The notes: generated by a model from the letters alone, not told the origin. A DNA stretch of 42,586 nt from CAVRZY01 sp963725415 (GCA_963725415.1 CAVRZY010000060.1:1-42586), one strand, 5' to 3'. Shown: positions 8,627-22,486, counted from the first letter of the stretch. A program made the numbers and translations.

Positions 8627-9814
8627 ATGGTTGCTCTCGCTTGGTTGCTGTGGATGATGGCGGCGCCGCTGGGCGTGGCGCAGCCACTGGCCGATAAGGA
8701 GGCCAACCTCGGCCATTTCTACAACCTGGAGTACGATGAGGCGATTGCCGGGTTTCGCGCTGCGCTGCGGGAACGGCCGGAGGATCTGGAGAGCCTCAAC
8801 GACCTGGCGCAGGCGCTCTTCTATCGGGAGATGTACCGGGCCGGGGCGCTGGAGAGCGAGCTGGTCACCGGAGACAACCCGCTGCTGCGGCGTCCCAAGC
8901 TAGACCCGTCCGCCGAGGTGCGCGCCGAAATCGAGCAGTCCCTTCAGAAGGTGATGGATCTGGCTCGCCAGCGCCTGAAGAGGGATTCGGAGGACGCCGA
9001 GGCGCTCTATCAGCTTGGTGTGGCCCACGGCGCGCGCGCCAACTGCGACTTCTTGCTGCGCAAAGCCTGGGTAGACGGTCTTCGCAGCGCCACCACGGCG
9101 CGCCGGCTGCACAAGAAAGTGACCGAGCTGGATCCCGATTTCGTGGATGCCATGTACATGGAGGGTATTCACGAATATGTGGTGGCGTGCCTGCCCACGG
9201 CTTACCGGGTTCTGGGGTTCCTGGTGGGCTTCCGAGGTGACCGGAAGGCGGGCATCCGCACGATCCAGACCGTGGCCCAGCAAGGCCGCCGCAACCGGGT
9301 CAGCGCGGAAATGCTGCTGTGCGTCATCTACCGCCGCGAAAAAAACCCGGAGCAGGCGATTCCGCTGCTGGCCGACTTGATCCGGCGGTACCCGCGCAAT
9401 TACCTGTTCCGTCTGGAGCGGGCGCAGATGCTGGCCGACGCGGGGGAAATTGAAAAGGCGCTGGCGGCAATCCAGGAAGTCGAAGAGCTGAAGCTGGCGG
9501 GCGCGCCGGGTTTCGCCCGCCTGACGCTGGAGAAAGTGCACTACGTCCGCGGGGACGTTCAGTTCCGAGGCCGTCGCACTGTAGAGGCGGCTGCCACCCT
9601 GGAGACGCTGCTGGCGAAGGACCAGGACCGGGAACCGGCCACCCGGGCGCTGGCCTGGCGCCGCCTGGGCCAGATCTACGATCTGCTGGGCGAGCGGCCG
9701 CTGGCCAGAGACGCTTACGAACAAGCCGTGGAAACCGATCCTCAATCGGAAGCCGCCAAGCAGGCCCGCCAGTACCTGGCGACGCCTTACCGCCGGGAGA
9801 AAGACCAGTACTGA
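8627..9814 (+). CDS. exported TPR-repeat protein
   Basis: A protein of about 395 residues with a signal peptide (MVALAWLLWMMAAPLGVAQP) and tetratricopeptide repeats: FYNLEYDEAIAGFRAALRERPEDLESL, AEALYQLGVAHG, RRYPRNYLFRLERAQMLADAGEIEKALAAI and a last one, LGQIYDLLGERPLARDAYEQAVETDPQSEAAK. TPRs are protein-binding scaffolds; the partner is unknown. I start at ATG 8627 and not 8618 because 8618 lies inside the -10 hexamer and 8627 is the predicted transcript start. It runs without frameshift, and HtrA follows ~160 nt downstream. Confidence 0.8.
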   Translation: MVALAWLLWMMAAPLGVAQPLADKEANLGHFYNLEYDEAIAGFRAALRERPEDLESLNDLAQALFYREMYRAGALESELVTGDNPLLRRPKLDPSAEVRAEIEQSLQKVMDLARQRLKRDSEDAEALYQLGVAHGARANCDFLLRKAWVDGLRSATTARRLHKKVTELDPDFVDAMYMEGIHEYVVACLPTAYRVLGFLVGFRGDRKAGIRTIQTVAQQGRRNRVSAEMLLCVIYRREKNPEQAIPLLADLIRRYPRNYLFRLERAQMLADAGEIEKALAAIQEVEELKLAGAPGFARLTLEKVHYVRGDVQFRGRRTVEAAATLETLLAKDQDREPATRALAWRRLGQIYDLLGERPLARDAYEQAVETDPQSEAAKQARQYLATPYRREKDQY

Positions 9815-9975
9815 CGCCGGCGCCGTCTCGTATCCATTTGCCACCTATTTGCGTCTTAGTAAGTGTGAGGGGCTCGGCGGTGAATCGGTCCTGATCGAGA
9901 TCCGACAGCAGGGCTTCACACTACCAGCAGAGCGCAAGACTACATGTGTGCCTGCGGAAGAAGGAGGACGAGACA

Positions 9976-11542
9976 ATGAATTTTGCCAAGACAATACGCG
10001 CCCACAAGGGCTTGCTGGGCCTCACCCTAGCGGTGGGGCTGTTGTTTGGGATCGCGGTCGGCAACAGTGCCGGAGTGGTGAACGCCGGCGGCGCGGCTGC
10101 GACGCCACTGGCCATCCCCAGCCCGGTGCAGCTTCCCAACACCTTTACGGAACTGGCCAAGAAGCTGGAGCCTTCGGTGGTACAGGTCACCAGCACGGCG
10201 GAACAGAAAGTCAGCCAGCGTGGCCGTGCGATGCCCTTCGATGGCGGGAACGGCAGCGGGCTGGATCCTTTCGAGCGGTTTTTCGGCAATCCGTTTGGCG
10301 ACCTGCCGCAGCGACCGTTCCGCCGGCAGGCCACGGGGTCCGGGTTCGTCGTAGATAGCAAGGGTTACATTCTCACCAACAATCACGTGGTGGAGGACGC
10401 GACGCGCATCCAGGTGAAGCTTCACAGCGACCGCACCGAGTACGCCGCGAAGCTGGTCGGCGCCGATCCGGAATCGGACCTGGCGGTCTTGAAGATCGAC
10501 GCGGGCCGGCCGCTGCCGGCAGCCAAGATCGGCAACTCGGACGCTGTGCAAGTGGGCGACTGGGCCGTGGCCATCGGGTCGCCGTTCGGGCTGGAGGAAA
10601 CCGTCACGGCGGGTATCATCAGCGCCAAGGGGCGTGACCTGGGCGGCCCCGAGCACCAGCTCCAGCGCTTCCTGCAAACCGATGCGGCCATCAACCCCGG
10701 CAACAGCGGCGGGCCGCTTACCAACATCAACGGTGAAGTGATCGGCATCAACACCGCCATCGCCACCGAAAGCGGGGGTTACCAGGGCATTGGCTTCGCG
10801 CTGCCCATCAACCTGGCGGTGAACGTCTACAACCAGCTCATCACTGCTGGGAAGGTGTCGCGCGGGGCGATCGGCATCTCATTCGCTAAGGACGAGAAGC
10901 CGGAGCTGCTGAAGGCCTACGGCGCATCTCAGGGCGTCTTTGTGAGAAACGTGGCCCCGGGCGGACCGGCCGACAAAGCCGGCATCAAAGTGGCCGACGT
11001 CATTGTCGCCTTGAATGGAAAGCCGGTGAAAGACGGTGAGGACCTGGTGAGCCGTGTTTCGGAGGCGCCGGTTGGATCTCAGGCCACCCTCACGGTGCTG
11101 CGCGACGGACGCAATATCGATCTGAAGCTGGATATCGCTGACCGGGCGCAGGTGATTGCCGGCAATACTCGGCCCGGCGGAGCCGTCCCGGAGGGCCGGG
11201 CCGAAGGGGACCGTGAACGCGAAGTTCGGCATCTCGGTTCAGGACCTCGGCGCACGCGAGCGAGAGTCGCTCGACTTGACCGAGAAGAGCGGCGTGCTGA
11301 TCACCGATGTCAAGAGCGGCTCCTTCGCCGAGGACATCGGCTTGAGCGAGGGCGACGTCCTCACCGCGATCAATCGCCAACCAATCAGTTCCGTGGCCGA
11401 TCTGGAGCGCATTCAAAACACGCTGAAGCCCGGCGACGCGGTGGCCTTCCGGGTGCTGCGCAACGCCGCCCAGTTGGGCCTCCAGGGAAGGGCTGAGTGG
11501 CAGCCTTTCTTCACCGCCGGCACCCTGCCGGCCAACTCCTGA
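9976..11542 (+). CDS. periplasmic HtrA/DegP-type serine protease (one frameshift)
   Basis: Degrades or refolds damaged envelope proteins. GGAGG precedes ATG 9976, and a signal anchor follows (LLGLTLAVGLLFGIAVGNSAGVV). The catalytic triad is seen as His in ILTNNHVVEDA (~139), Asp in ESDLAVLKID (~169) and Ser in INPGNSGGPL (~243). A first PDZ domain covers ~300-390 (GVFVRNVAPGGPADKAGIKVADVI). Near 11180, in a G/C-rich run, the frame shifts and a second PDZ domain continues (GVLITDVKSGSFAEDIGLSEGDVLTAINRQPI) to TGA 11542. Length and two PDZ domains fit DegP/DegQ. The frameshift looks like an indel error because both halves are intact. Confidence 0.9.
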
Positions 11543-11573
11543 GCGGCAAATCGCCTCTCATGGGCCGCGTCTG

Positions 11574-11579
11574 TACGCT
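11574..11579 (+). promoter_or_regulatory. -10 of a leaderless promoter (ABC operon)
   Basis: TACGCT is followed by seven bases and GTG 11587. Weaker than the others, as no clear -35 or TGn is seen. Confidence 0.35.
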
Positions 11580-11586
11580 ATCCTGA

Positions 11587-12519
11587 GTGAGGATGGCGAC
11601 AGACGCGGCCATTGAGACGCTGGACCTCACCAAGGTCTTCCGCAGTCTCTGGAAGCGCCGCGAGGTCCGCGCGGTGGATGGCGTTTCTCTACGCGTCGAG
11701 CGCGGGAGCACCTTCGGCCTGCTGGGGCCGAATGGGGCAGGAAAGACCACCTTCGTCAAGCTGCTTCTTTCCTGCGTTCATCCCACCGCGGGAGGCGCCA
11801 GAATTTTCGGTAAGGACGCCCGCCTGACCGAAGCTCGCCGGCCCATTGGATACCTGCCCGAGAACCACCGCTTCCCCGCTTACATGACCGGGCGCCTCAT
11901 GCTGGACTACTACGCCGCGCTGTCGGGGATGGATTCCGGTCGCCGCAAAAAGCGCATTCCGGAGTTGCTGGCGCTGGTCGGCCTGGAAGAGAAGTGGGGC
12001 GGCGTACGGTTGAAGAAGTATTCCAAAGGCATGCTGCAACGGCTGGGGCTGGCGCAGGCCATGATGCACTCGCCCTCTTTGCTGGTTCTCGACGAGCCGT
12101 CCGACGGAGTGGATCCGGTGGGCAGGCGCCAGATTCGAGAGATCCTGCGCGCCCTGGAGGAACAGGGCGTGACCATCTTCATCAACTCCCACCTGCTGGT
12201 GGAGGTCGAGTTGTTTTGCCGGGAGGTGGCCATCCTCCATCGCGGCAAGGTGGCGCTGGTTGGCAAGGTGAAGGAGTTGACCGCGGGAAAGGGCTACGTG
12301 TTGAAGGCGTCGCAGGTTCCCCAGCGGCTGCACGACGAGCTGCGCGCCAGGGCCGCCGCGGCTGCTTGCCGGGACGGCCTGTCCGAGTTCCAGTTCCTGA
12401 GCCGGGAAGAAGTCAACCAGGCGGTCGATCTACTTCGAGCAGAGCGTTGCGAGATCGAAAGCATCACCCCCACCACCAGCACCCTGGAGGAGGTGTTCAT
12501 GAGGACGGTGCAAACGTAG
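11587..12519 (+). CDS. ABC-2 type transporter ATP-binding protein
   Basis: The ATPase subunit of an exporter, acting at the cytoplasmic face. Walker A GPNGAGKTT (~48), Q-loop near YLPENH, signature YSKGMLQRLGLAQA (~145), Walker B LLVLDEPSDGVDP (~165) and H-loop INSHLLVE (~202). The C-terminal ~90 residues are the usual ABC-2 extension. GTG 11587 fits the -10 distance; ATG 11593 is only two codons later. It heads an operon with a HicB-like gene, a permease and a lipoprotein. The substrate is unknown. Confidence 0.9.
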   Translation: MRMATDAAIETLDLTKVFRSLWKRREVRAVDGVSLRVERGSTFGLLGPNGAGKTTFVKLLLSCVHPTAGGARIFGKDARLTEARRPIGYLPENHRFPAYMTGRLMLDYYAALSGMDSGRRKKRIPELLALVGLEEKWGGVRLKKYSKGMLQRLGLAQAMMHSPSLLVLDEPSDGVDPVGRRQIREILRALEEQGVTIFINSHLLVEVELFCREVAILHRGKVALVGKVKELTAGKGYVLKASQVPQRLHDELRARAAAAACRDGLSEFQFLSREEVNQAVDLLRAERCEIESITPTTSTLEEVFMRTVQT

Positions 12520-12535
12520 TGGGAGGAGGGTTGTT

Positions 12536-12796
12536 GTGTCGAAGAGATTCACGGCTGTAATCGCCAAAGAAGAGAAGTGGTACGTGGCCCACTGCCTCGA
12601 GCTGGGAGTGGTCAGCCAGGGCAAGAGCATCGAGGAGGCCAAGGGCAATCTGAAGGAAGCCGTCGAGCTCTACCTGGAGAGCTTCGGCGACGAGGATCTG
12701 CCCGAAGCCGAGGCCGAGGTAGTCCTGTGCCCGCTTGAGGTGGCGGTCAGTGATGAGCTCCCAGAGTTCGTCTGCGTAAGGCCACCTTGTTGGTGA
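12536..12796 (+). CDS. HicB-like antitoxin family protein, no HicA partner
   Basis: An 86-residue protein starting GTG 12536 after a strong GGAGGAGGG. The sequence KRFTAVIAKEEKWYVAHCLELGVVSQGKSIEEAKGNLKEAVELYLESF is the HicB partial RNase H-like fold. Family members usually end near CPLEVAV; here ~17 extra residues follow and the stop overlaps the permease start by 10 nt. No hicA is seen on either side. A short ATG frame inside the tail (12752) stops after eight codons and may be a hicA relic. Its place within an ABC operon is unusual and may couple its translation to the permease. Confidence 0.75.
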   Translation: MSKRFTAVIAKEEKWYVAHCLELGVVSQGKSIEEAKGNLKEAVELYLESFGDEDLPEAEAEVVLCPLEVAVSDELPEFVCVRPPCW

Positions 12797-13611
12797 CCGC
12801 CACCCTGATCCGGGACACCTTTCGCGAGGCCCTGGCTCGCTGGGTTTTCTGGGGCTTGTTCGGCGTCTCGACGCTGTGGATTCTGTTCTTCTGGTTCATC
12901 ATGCGAATCGATCTGGTGCAGGGCGCCAGCGCCACGGTTTCGCTGTTCGGCTATACTACCTCGGTCACCCGCGACGTGGCCATGCTGGTGCGCCGGGTGC
13001 ACGGAGGGGTGGCCTCGTTTTTCTATACTATTGCCATGTTCCTGGCCGTGTTTGCCTCGGCTGGGTTGATCCCCACGGTGCTGGAAGCGGGCCGGATCGA
13101 GCTGGTGCTTTCCAAACCCGTGGCGCGGTGGCACCTGCTGCTGGGGCGCTATCTGGGGAACCTGCTGGTGGTGACCCTCAACACCTGCTACCTGATCGTG
13201 GCCGTGTGGCTGATCTTCGGATGGAAAACCGGGTTCTGGAACTCGACGTTTCTGTACGCCATCCTCACCACCACCTTCATGTTTGCGGTACTGCTGAGCG
13301 CCATCGTGTTCGTCTCCGTGCTCACCGAGAGCGCGGCCGTGGCCACTATGGTGACCTTCGGCATGATGATCCTCAGCCCGATTCTGGCGCAGCACCAGAT
13401 CATGGTGAAGTTGCTCTCCTCGGAGTGGTCGCGCAACCTGTGGAAGGGACTTTACTACGCGCTGCCCAAGTTCTTCGACGTGGGAAGAATCCACATGGAG
13501 CTGGTGATGGGCCGGCCCATCGACAGCCTGGCGCCGGTCTGGAGTTCGACCGCCTTCGCCGTGGTGATGCTGGCCGCGGCGATCTTCGCGTTTTCGAAAA
13601 GGAACTACTGA
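12787..13611 (+). CDS. ABC-2 type transporter permease
   Basis: A 274-residue membrane protein with about six hydrophobic segments (WVFWGLFGVSTLWILFFWFI, FLAVFASAGLIPTVL, LLVVTLNTCYLIVAVWLIF, FMFAVLLSAIVFVSVL, MVTFGMMILSPILA, FAVVMLAAAIFAF). The motif EAGRIELVLSKPVARWHLLLGRYLG is typical of ABC-2 permeases of the NosY/GldF sort. The start TTG 12787 (or GTG 12793) lies inside the HicB gene, and its TGA shares a base with the next ATG (TGATG), so the set is translationally coupled. Probably pairs with the ATPase at 11587. Confidence 0.85.
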   Translation: MLVTATLIRDTFREALARWVFWGLFGVSTLWILFFWFIMRIDLVQGASATVSLFGYTTSVTRDVAMLVRRVHGGVASFFYTIAMFLAVFASAGLIPTVLEAGRIELVLSKPVARWHLLLGRYLGNLLVVTLNTCYLIVAVWLIFGWKTGFWNSTFLYAILTTTFMFAVLLSAIVFVSVLTESAAVATMVTFGMMILSPILAQHQIMVKLLSSEWSRNLWKGLYYALPKFFDVGRIHMELVMGRPIDSLAPVWSSTAFAVVMLAAAIFAFSKRNY

Positions 13612-14565
13612 TGCAGGTACTGCGCGGTTGTCTGGTGCTCATGTGGCTCGTGGCCCTGGGTTGTGGCTCGGCGGAGACGGGCTCGGTGCGTCTTGACCCG
13701 GGGCTGGCGGCGCTGGTCCCTGCGGATACAGTGACGCTGGGCGGTGTTCGGATGGAAGCTCTGCGCGCCACGGCGGTCTACAAGAAATGGGTGGCAGGCA
13801 AGTCAATGCCGCTCATGGACGAGTTTGCGAAGGAAACCGGCCTGGACTTGCGGAAAGATCTGGCGGAGCTGCTGAGCGCCTCCAACGGGAGAGACACGGT
13901 GGTGCTGGCGCGCGGGAAGTTCTCTCCAGCGGCGCTCGAATCCAGGCTGAGCCGGCCGGGCGTGAAGCGGATGCCCTATAGGGGCCAGACCCTGATCGGC
14001 AACGAGGAAGGTGCGGTCGCATTCCTGAATTCTACGACCGCGGTGGCCGGGCGAGCGGCGCTGATTCGCGCCGTCATCGATCAGCGCAATCGCGGCGGCG
14101 TGCCTGCGGCCCTGCTCGAAGAAGCTGAAGACTGTCCCCGCCTCGAGCCAGATCTGGGCGATCTCGCTGGGCGGGTTTGGCCAGATCGGGGAGGCGGTGC
14201 CGCGGGAGGGCATGCTGGCCAATGTCGGGAAGATTCTGTCTCTGATCGAGAATTTCACCTTCGCCGCGGACCTTCGCGCCGGCCTGGATGCGCTGGCCAC
14301 CGGACTGTGCAAATCGGAGCAGGATGCCAGGTCGCTGTCCGATGCTCTGCGCGGATTGATCGGCCTGGGCCGGCTGAGCACGCCGGACAACGAGCCCGAG
14401 ATGCTGCGCTTTTACGACGCGATTCAGGTCGAGCAGCAGCAGCGCACCGTCAGGGTGCGCGCGCAGATTCCCCAGGACCTTCTGGACAAGGCCATTCAGA
14501 AGGTCGAGGCGCTGGGGCCCGCGCCATTCGTCAGGCCGGGATCTCCACCACCACGTCCCCGCTGA
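13611..14565 (+). CDS. predicted lipoprotein of the ABC operon (one frameshift)
   Basis: Starts MQVLRGCLVLMWLVALGCGS with a lipobox LVALGC. The body has LVPADTVTLGGVRMEALRATAVYKKW and MPLMDEFAKETGLDLRKDLAELL, similar in style to acidobacterial proteins that assess a residue-level 'protein of unknown function' fold. Near 14130 the frame shifts; the second half reads ASSQIWAISLGGFGQIGE through KAIQKVEALGP and stops at 14565, overlapping the convergent ferredoxin by 35 nt. The true end may be a little earlier. Function unknown; coupling to the permease suggests an accessory part of the exporter. Confidence 0.65.
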
Positions 14566-14848
14566 CCACTGCCTGACACGCCAGCCGCGAATGCAGCGTC
14601 AAGCCCGCCGCCAGCCCGATGCGGTCGGCCTCATCGTCCTCCATCGGCGAAAGGTCCTCCTCGCCCTGCCTGACAATCACGTGGCAGGTGGTGCAAGCGC
14701 AATTGCCGCCGCAGACGTGTTCGAGTTGCACTCCGAAATTTAGCGCCACATCCAGTACCGAGCCCGGCTTCCCGTGATGGCAGTAAGGTAGTGTGCCGGG
14801 TTCGAACTCCACGCTCAGGTTCTGCGGCAGGAAGGTCACGCGGGGCAC
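14531..14848 (-). CDS. [2Fe-2S] ferredoxin, adrenodoxin/Isc type
   Basis: A small electron carrier of 105 residues. Cluster ligands are clear: C-x5-C-x2-C in HVCGGNCACTTCHV (~47-56) and a fourth Cys in SRLACQAVV (~93). The spacing matches the Isc/adrenodoxin class, which serves Fe-S assembly or P450 systems. GTG 14848 is six bases after a perfect TATAAT on the minus strand, so it is likely leaderless. No iscSUA genes are adjacent. Confidence 0.9.
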   Translation of the reverse strand: MPRVTFLPQNLSVEFEPGTLPYCHHGKPGSVLDVALNFGVQLEHVCGGNCACTTCHVIVRQGEEDLSPMEDDEADRIGLAAGLTLHSRLACQAVVSGDVVVEIPA

Positions 14849-14854
14849 AAGGGG

Positions 14855-14860
14855 ATTATA
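14855..14860 (-). promoter_or_regulatory. -10 of the leaderless ferredoxin promoter
   Basis: TATAAT on the minus strand, six bases from GTG 14848. Confidence 0.55.
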
Positions 14861-14887
14861 CCCAGACTGTTGATATGCTCAGAGAGT

Positions 14888-15118
14888 ATGAGGCCGTTGC
14901 GGGTTCAACTGGACGAGACAACCTACCGCGCCCTCTCGCAGATCGTTCCAGGCGACGGTCGGCTCCGCGCGCAGTTCATCCGGGACGCCATTCGAAGGGC
15001 AATCCGGGAGACTGAGTACACCCGCGTCCGTAAGGCCTACGAGGCCCAACCGGATTCAGAAGAGGAAGCGGACGATTGGACCACGGCAGAAGCCTGGCCG
15101 ACTACAGACCGCTGCTAG
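14888..15118 (+). CDS. ribbon-helix-helix protein, orphan antitoxin
   Basis: A 76-residue protein from ATG 14888, eight bases after TATGCT (14874-14879). The N-terminus RPLRVQLDETTYRAL is a ribbon-helix-helix DNA-binding strand and helix; RAQFIRDAIRRAI is the second helix. The acidic tail with DDW resembles the toxin-neutralising part of VapB/MazE antitoxins. No toxin follows: the next gene is gltD on the other strand, whose end overlaps it by 4 nt. Either the toxin was lost or this is a solitary repressor. Confidence 0.65.
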   Translation: MRPLRVQLDETTYRALSQIVPGDGRLRAQFIRDAIRRAIRETEYTRVRKAYEAQPDSEEEADDWTTAEAWPTTDRC

Positions 15119-16529
15119 GGCAACCGGCTCTCCCCCATCAGATAGCGGTCGATGGCGCGGGCGGCGTGGCGGCCTTCGGCGATGGCCCAGACTACCAGGG
15201 ATTGGCCGCGGCGCATGTCGCCGGCGGCGAAGATGCCGGGGACCGAGGTCATGTGATTCTCGCCGGCGGCTACGTTGCCGCTCTCGTCCAGGGCTACGCC
15301 CAACTGCTCGAGCATGCCGTCTTTCGACGGTCCCAGGAATCCCATCGCCAGGAGCACCAGGTCCACCTCGAGGGTGAACTCGGTGCCCGGAATGGGCGTG
15401 AAATCCGGCGGTGGGCCGACGCGAATGGAGTGGAGCGTTCTCACGTTGCCGCGGTCGTCGCCAGTGAACCTGGTGGTAGCTACTGACCACTCGCGCACGC
15501 CGCCTTCCTCGTGCGAGGTTTCCGTACGCAGCACGATAGGCCATAGCGGCCAGGGCGTTTGGGGCGCGCGGGTGGCGGGCGGCTGCGGCATGATTTCGAG
15601 CTGGTGGACGGAGAGCGCCTTCTGGCGGAGCGCGGTGCCCAGGCAGTCGGCGCCGGTGTCGCCGCCGCCGACGATCGCCACGCGCTTGCCCGTGGCCAGG
15701 ATCTCGCCGCAGAAATCCAGGCGGTCGCCCGCGCAGCGGTGGTTCTGCTGGGGCAGGAAGTCCATGGCGAAGTGGATGCCGCTTGAGCTCGCGGCCCGGC
15801 GCCTGCAAATCGCGGGGCTGCTCGGCGCCGCCCGCCAGCAGGATGGCGTCGAAGTCGCGGCGCAGGTCCTCGACCGGCACGTTCCGGCCCACATGGGCGC
15901 CGGTCTGGAACTTGACGCCTTCCTTCCGCATTAGTTCCAGGCGTCGGTCGAGGAGGCATTTGTCGAGCTTGAAATCCGGGATGCCGTAGCGCAGCAGCCC
16001 GCCGAGGCGGTCGGCTTTCTCGAACACCGTGACGGAGTGCCCGGCGCGGTTCAACTGCTGCGCCGCCGCCAGGCCGGCCGGCCCTGAACCGACCACCGCC
16101 ACGTGCTTGCCAGTGCGCGTCTCGGGCGGCTCGGGGTGGATCCAGCCCTCGCGGAAAGCGCGCTCGACAATGCTCTGCTCGATCAGCTTGATGGTCACCG
16201 GCGGCTCGTTGATGCCCAGCACGCAGGCGGATTCGCAAGGCGCGGGACACACCCTTCCGGTGAATTCCGGGAAGTTGTTGGTCGAATGCAGAGCGCGGAT
16301 GGCGGCCTTCCAGCGCTCGCGGTAGACCAGGTCATTCCAGTCTGGAATGACGTTGTTGAGCGGGCAGCCGGTGTGGCAGAACGGCACGCCGCAGTCCATG
16401 CAGCGTGCGCCCTGCCGCTGTAGACTCTTTTCCGGGAAGGGCTGGTAGACCGCGAAGTAGTCGTTGATCCGCTCGGCGACAGGGCGCTGCTCAGGCATCT
16501 CCCGGGCGTATTCCATGAAGCCGGTGATC

Positions 16530-16537
<8 letters not shown>
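15115..16537 (-). CDS. gltD: glutamate synthase small subunit (one frameshift)
   Basis: The beta subunit of NADPH-glutamate synthase passes electrons from NADPH to the large subunit. N-terminal Cys sets RCMDCGVPFCHTGCPLNN (~46-60) and GRVCPAPCESACV (~95-108) bind 4Fe-4S clusters. The FAD motif VAVVGSGPAGLAAAQQL is near 148, and the NADPH motif RVAIVGGGDTGADC is near 285. A frameshift lies near 15785 (APGRELK / SSGIHFAMDFLP). The C-terminus GIFAAGDMRRGQSLVVWAIAEGRHAARAID is typical. The start overlaps the gltB stop by a few bases, so the pair is one operon. Confidence 0.93.
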
Positions 16538-21125
<4,588 letters not shown>

Positions 21126-21173
21126 CTCGGATATAGTCTTTCCCCTTTCGACTGAAAACAGGGGATTTCTAGT

Positions 21174-21202
21174 AGCATACCGGAAGACAGGACATAAGTC
21201 AA
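21174..21202 (-). promoter_or_regulatory. sigma70 promoter of gltBD
   Basis: On the minus strand TTGACT (21197-21202), exactly 17 nt, and TATGCT (21174-21179). The start site would be near 21167, about 40 nt before ATG 21125. Confidence 0.65.
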
Positions 21203-21224
21203 TCAGAAAGTTAGACCTTGCGAG

Positions 21225-21239
21225 ATAAGGTGGTCTTAT
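21225..21239. promoter_or_regulatory. LysR-type T-N11-A operator between gltB and the regulator
   Basis: ATAAG-N5-CTTAT is a perfect palindrome containing T-N11-A, the LysR-family recognition form. Its centre (21232) is ~65 bp upstream of the predicted gltB start site, the usual LysR recognition position, and overlaps the regulator's own promoter. A larger inverted repeat, AGACC (21213-21217) and GGTCT (21232-21236), overlaps it. Confidence 0.6.
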
Positions 21240-21247
21240 GATATCCT
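21239..21247 (+). promoter_or_regulatory. extended -10 of the leaderless LysR gene promoter
   Basis: TG (21239-21240), one base, then TATCCT (21242-21247), six bases before GTG 21254. Confidence 0.5.
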
Positions 21248-21253
21248 GGCTTC

Positions 21254-22159
21254 GTGGACTTCGCCCACCTGAATCTGTTCAAGGACATTGTGCAAAGCCG
21301 CAGCCTCAGCCGCGGCGCGGCGCTCAGCCACATCAGCCAATCCGCGGCCAGCCAGCATGTGCAGGAACTGGAGCACCGGCTGGGGGTGGCGTTGCTGGAC
21401 CGCTCCACTCGGCCGTTCACACTCACATCGGCAGGACGACTCTACTACGATATGTGCCGCGACGTGCTGCGTCGCAGGGACGAGTTCGATGTGGCGCTGG
21501 AAGGGCTGAAGGGGGCCGTGGAAGGCACCGTGCGAGTAGCCTCGATTTACTCGATCGGGCTTTCGCAGATGTCGCGGCTGAAAGAGGAATTCTCGCAGCG
21601 GTTTCCCAACGCGCACCTCCAGGTGGAGTACTTGCGGCCGGACAAGGTGTACGAGGCGGTGCTGTCGGAGGAGGCGGACCTGGGGCTGGTGAGCTACCCG
21701 GAGGCCTCCAGGCAACTGGCCGTAATCCCGTGGCGGGCCGAGGAGATGGTGGTGGCGGCGGCGCCGTCTCACCCTCTAGCGCGCGCGGCGGTGGCGAAAC
21801 CAGCGGACCTACAGGGCCAGGAGTTCGTGGCGTTCGATCCGGACCTGCCGATCCGGCGTGGCATCGACCGCTTCTTGCGAGAGTGGGGCGTCGAGGTGAG
21901 CGTCAGCATGCATTTCGACAACATCGAGATGGTCAAGGAGGCGGTGGCGCTGGGCGCCAGCCTGAGCATCCTGCCAGCGCACACTATGGAGGCCGAGATC
22001 AAGCAGGGGCGGCTGGTGGCGATCCCCATGGACACCGAGCTGATGCGCCCGGTGGGCATCATCCATCGCCGCCGCAAGAGATTCCACCGCGCCGCTCAGG
22101 CGTTCCTGGAGTTGCTGGGGGAACAGCTGGCACTCCAGGACAATGGTGCGACAGCATGA
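21254..22159 (+). CDS. LysR family regulator, likely controlling gltBD
   Basis: A 301-residue regulator. The N-terminal winged helix reads FKDIVQSRSLSRGAALSHISQSAASQHVQELEHRLGVALLDR with the classical recognition helix SQSAASQHVQELE. Residues ~90-295 are the periplasmic-binding-like effector domain (VASIYSIGLSQM, EADLGLVSYP, NIEMVKEAVALGASLSILPA). It is divergent from gltB, shares its intergenic region, and a T-N11-A box is correctly placed for activation of gltB and autoregulation. This resembles Bacillus GltC in role, but the effector cannot be read from sequence. GTG 21254 is set by the leaderless promoter. Confidence 0.88.
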   Translation: MDFAHLNLFKDIVQSRSLSRGAALSHISQSAASQHVQELEHRLGVALLDRSTRPFTLTSAGRLYYDMCRDVLRRRDEFDVALEGLKGAVEGTVRVASIYSIGLSQMSRLKEEFSQRFPNAHLQVEYLRPDKVYEAVLSEEADLGLVSYPEASRQLAVIPWRAEEMVVAAAPSHPLARAAVAKPADLQGQEFVAFDPDLPIRRGIDRFLREWGVEVSVSMHFDNIEMVKEAVALGASLSILPAHTMEAEIKQGRLVAIPMDTELMRPVGIIHRRRKRFHRAAQAFLELLGEQLALQDNGATA

Positions 22160-22255
22160 CCACTTGGAGCCGGTCCCGCGTAGGGAGAGAGCTTGCTATG
22201 ATTTATGCAGGTCTGCGATGCGCAGGGACGGTTGCAGATCTGAGGCAGGTGCCGA

Positions 22256-22486
22256 GTGGCTGACCTAACAATCAAGGAAGCGATCACAGAACAACTCGAC
22301 CAGATGCCGCTGGAACTCCAGCGCCGAGTCCTTGACTTTGCGCAAACCTTGGCTCAATCCCGGCCCAGGGGCGAGCCCGGAAAAGAGCTGCTTCGTTTTG
22401 CCGGCTTGCTGGACGCCGAGACTGCTCAATCGATGATGGAAAGCATCGAAGCAGGCTGCGAGCGGATAGACGTGAATGAATGGTAG
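22256..22486 (+). CDS. antitoxin of a VapBC-type module
   Basis: A 76-residue protein from GTG 22256 reading MADLTIKEAITEQLDQMPLE. The shape (LQRRVLDFAQTLAQS, FAGLLDAETAQSMMESIEAGCERIDVNEW) is that of short DUF2281-like antitoxins that precede PIN toxins. An extended -10 (TGcTATGAT, ending 22202) lies upstream. Its stop overlaps the start of the PIN gene by 11 nt, as expected for a TA pair. Confidence 0.7.
   Translation: MADLTIKEAITEQLDQMPLELQRRVLDFAQTLAQSRPRGEPGKELLRFAGLLDAETAQSMMESIEAGCERIDVNEW

Noticed and set aside
7904..8716. 270-residue minus-strand protein
   Set aside because: Only the last 113 residues have a signal peptide, RBS and family likeness; the upstream part covers an intergenic hairpin.
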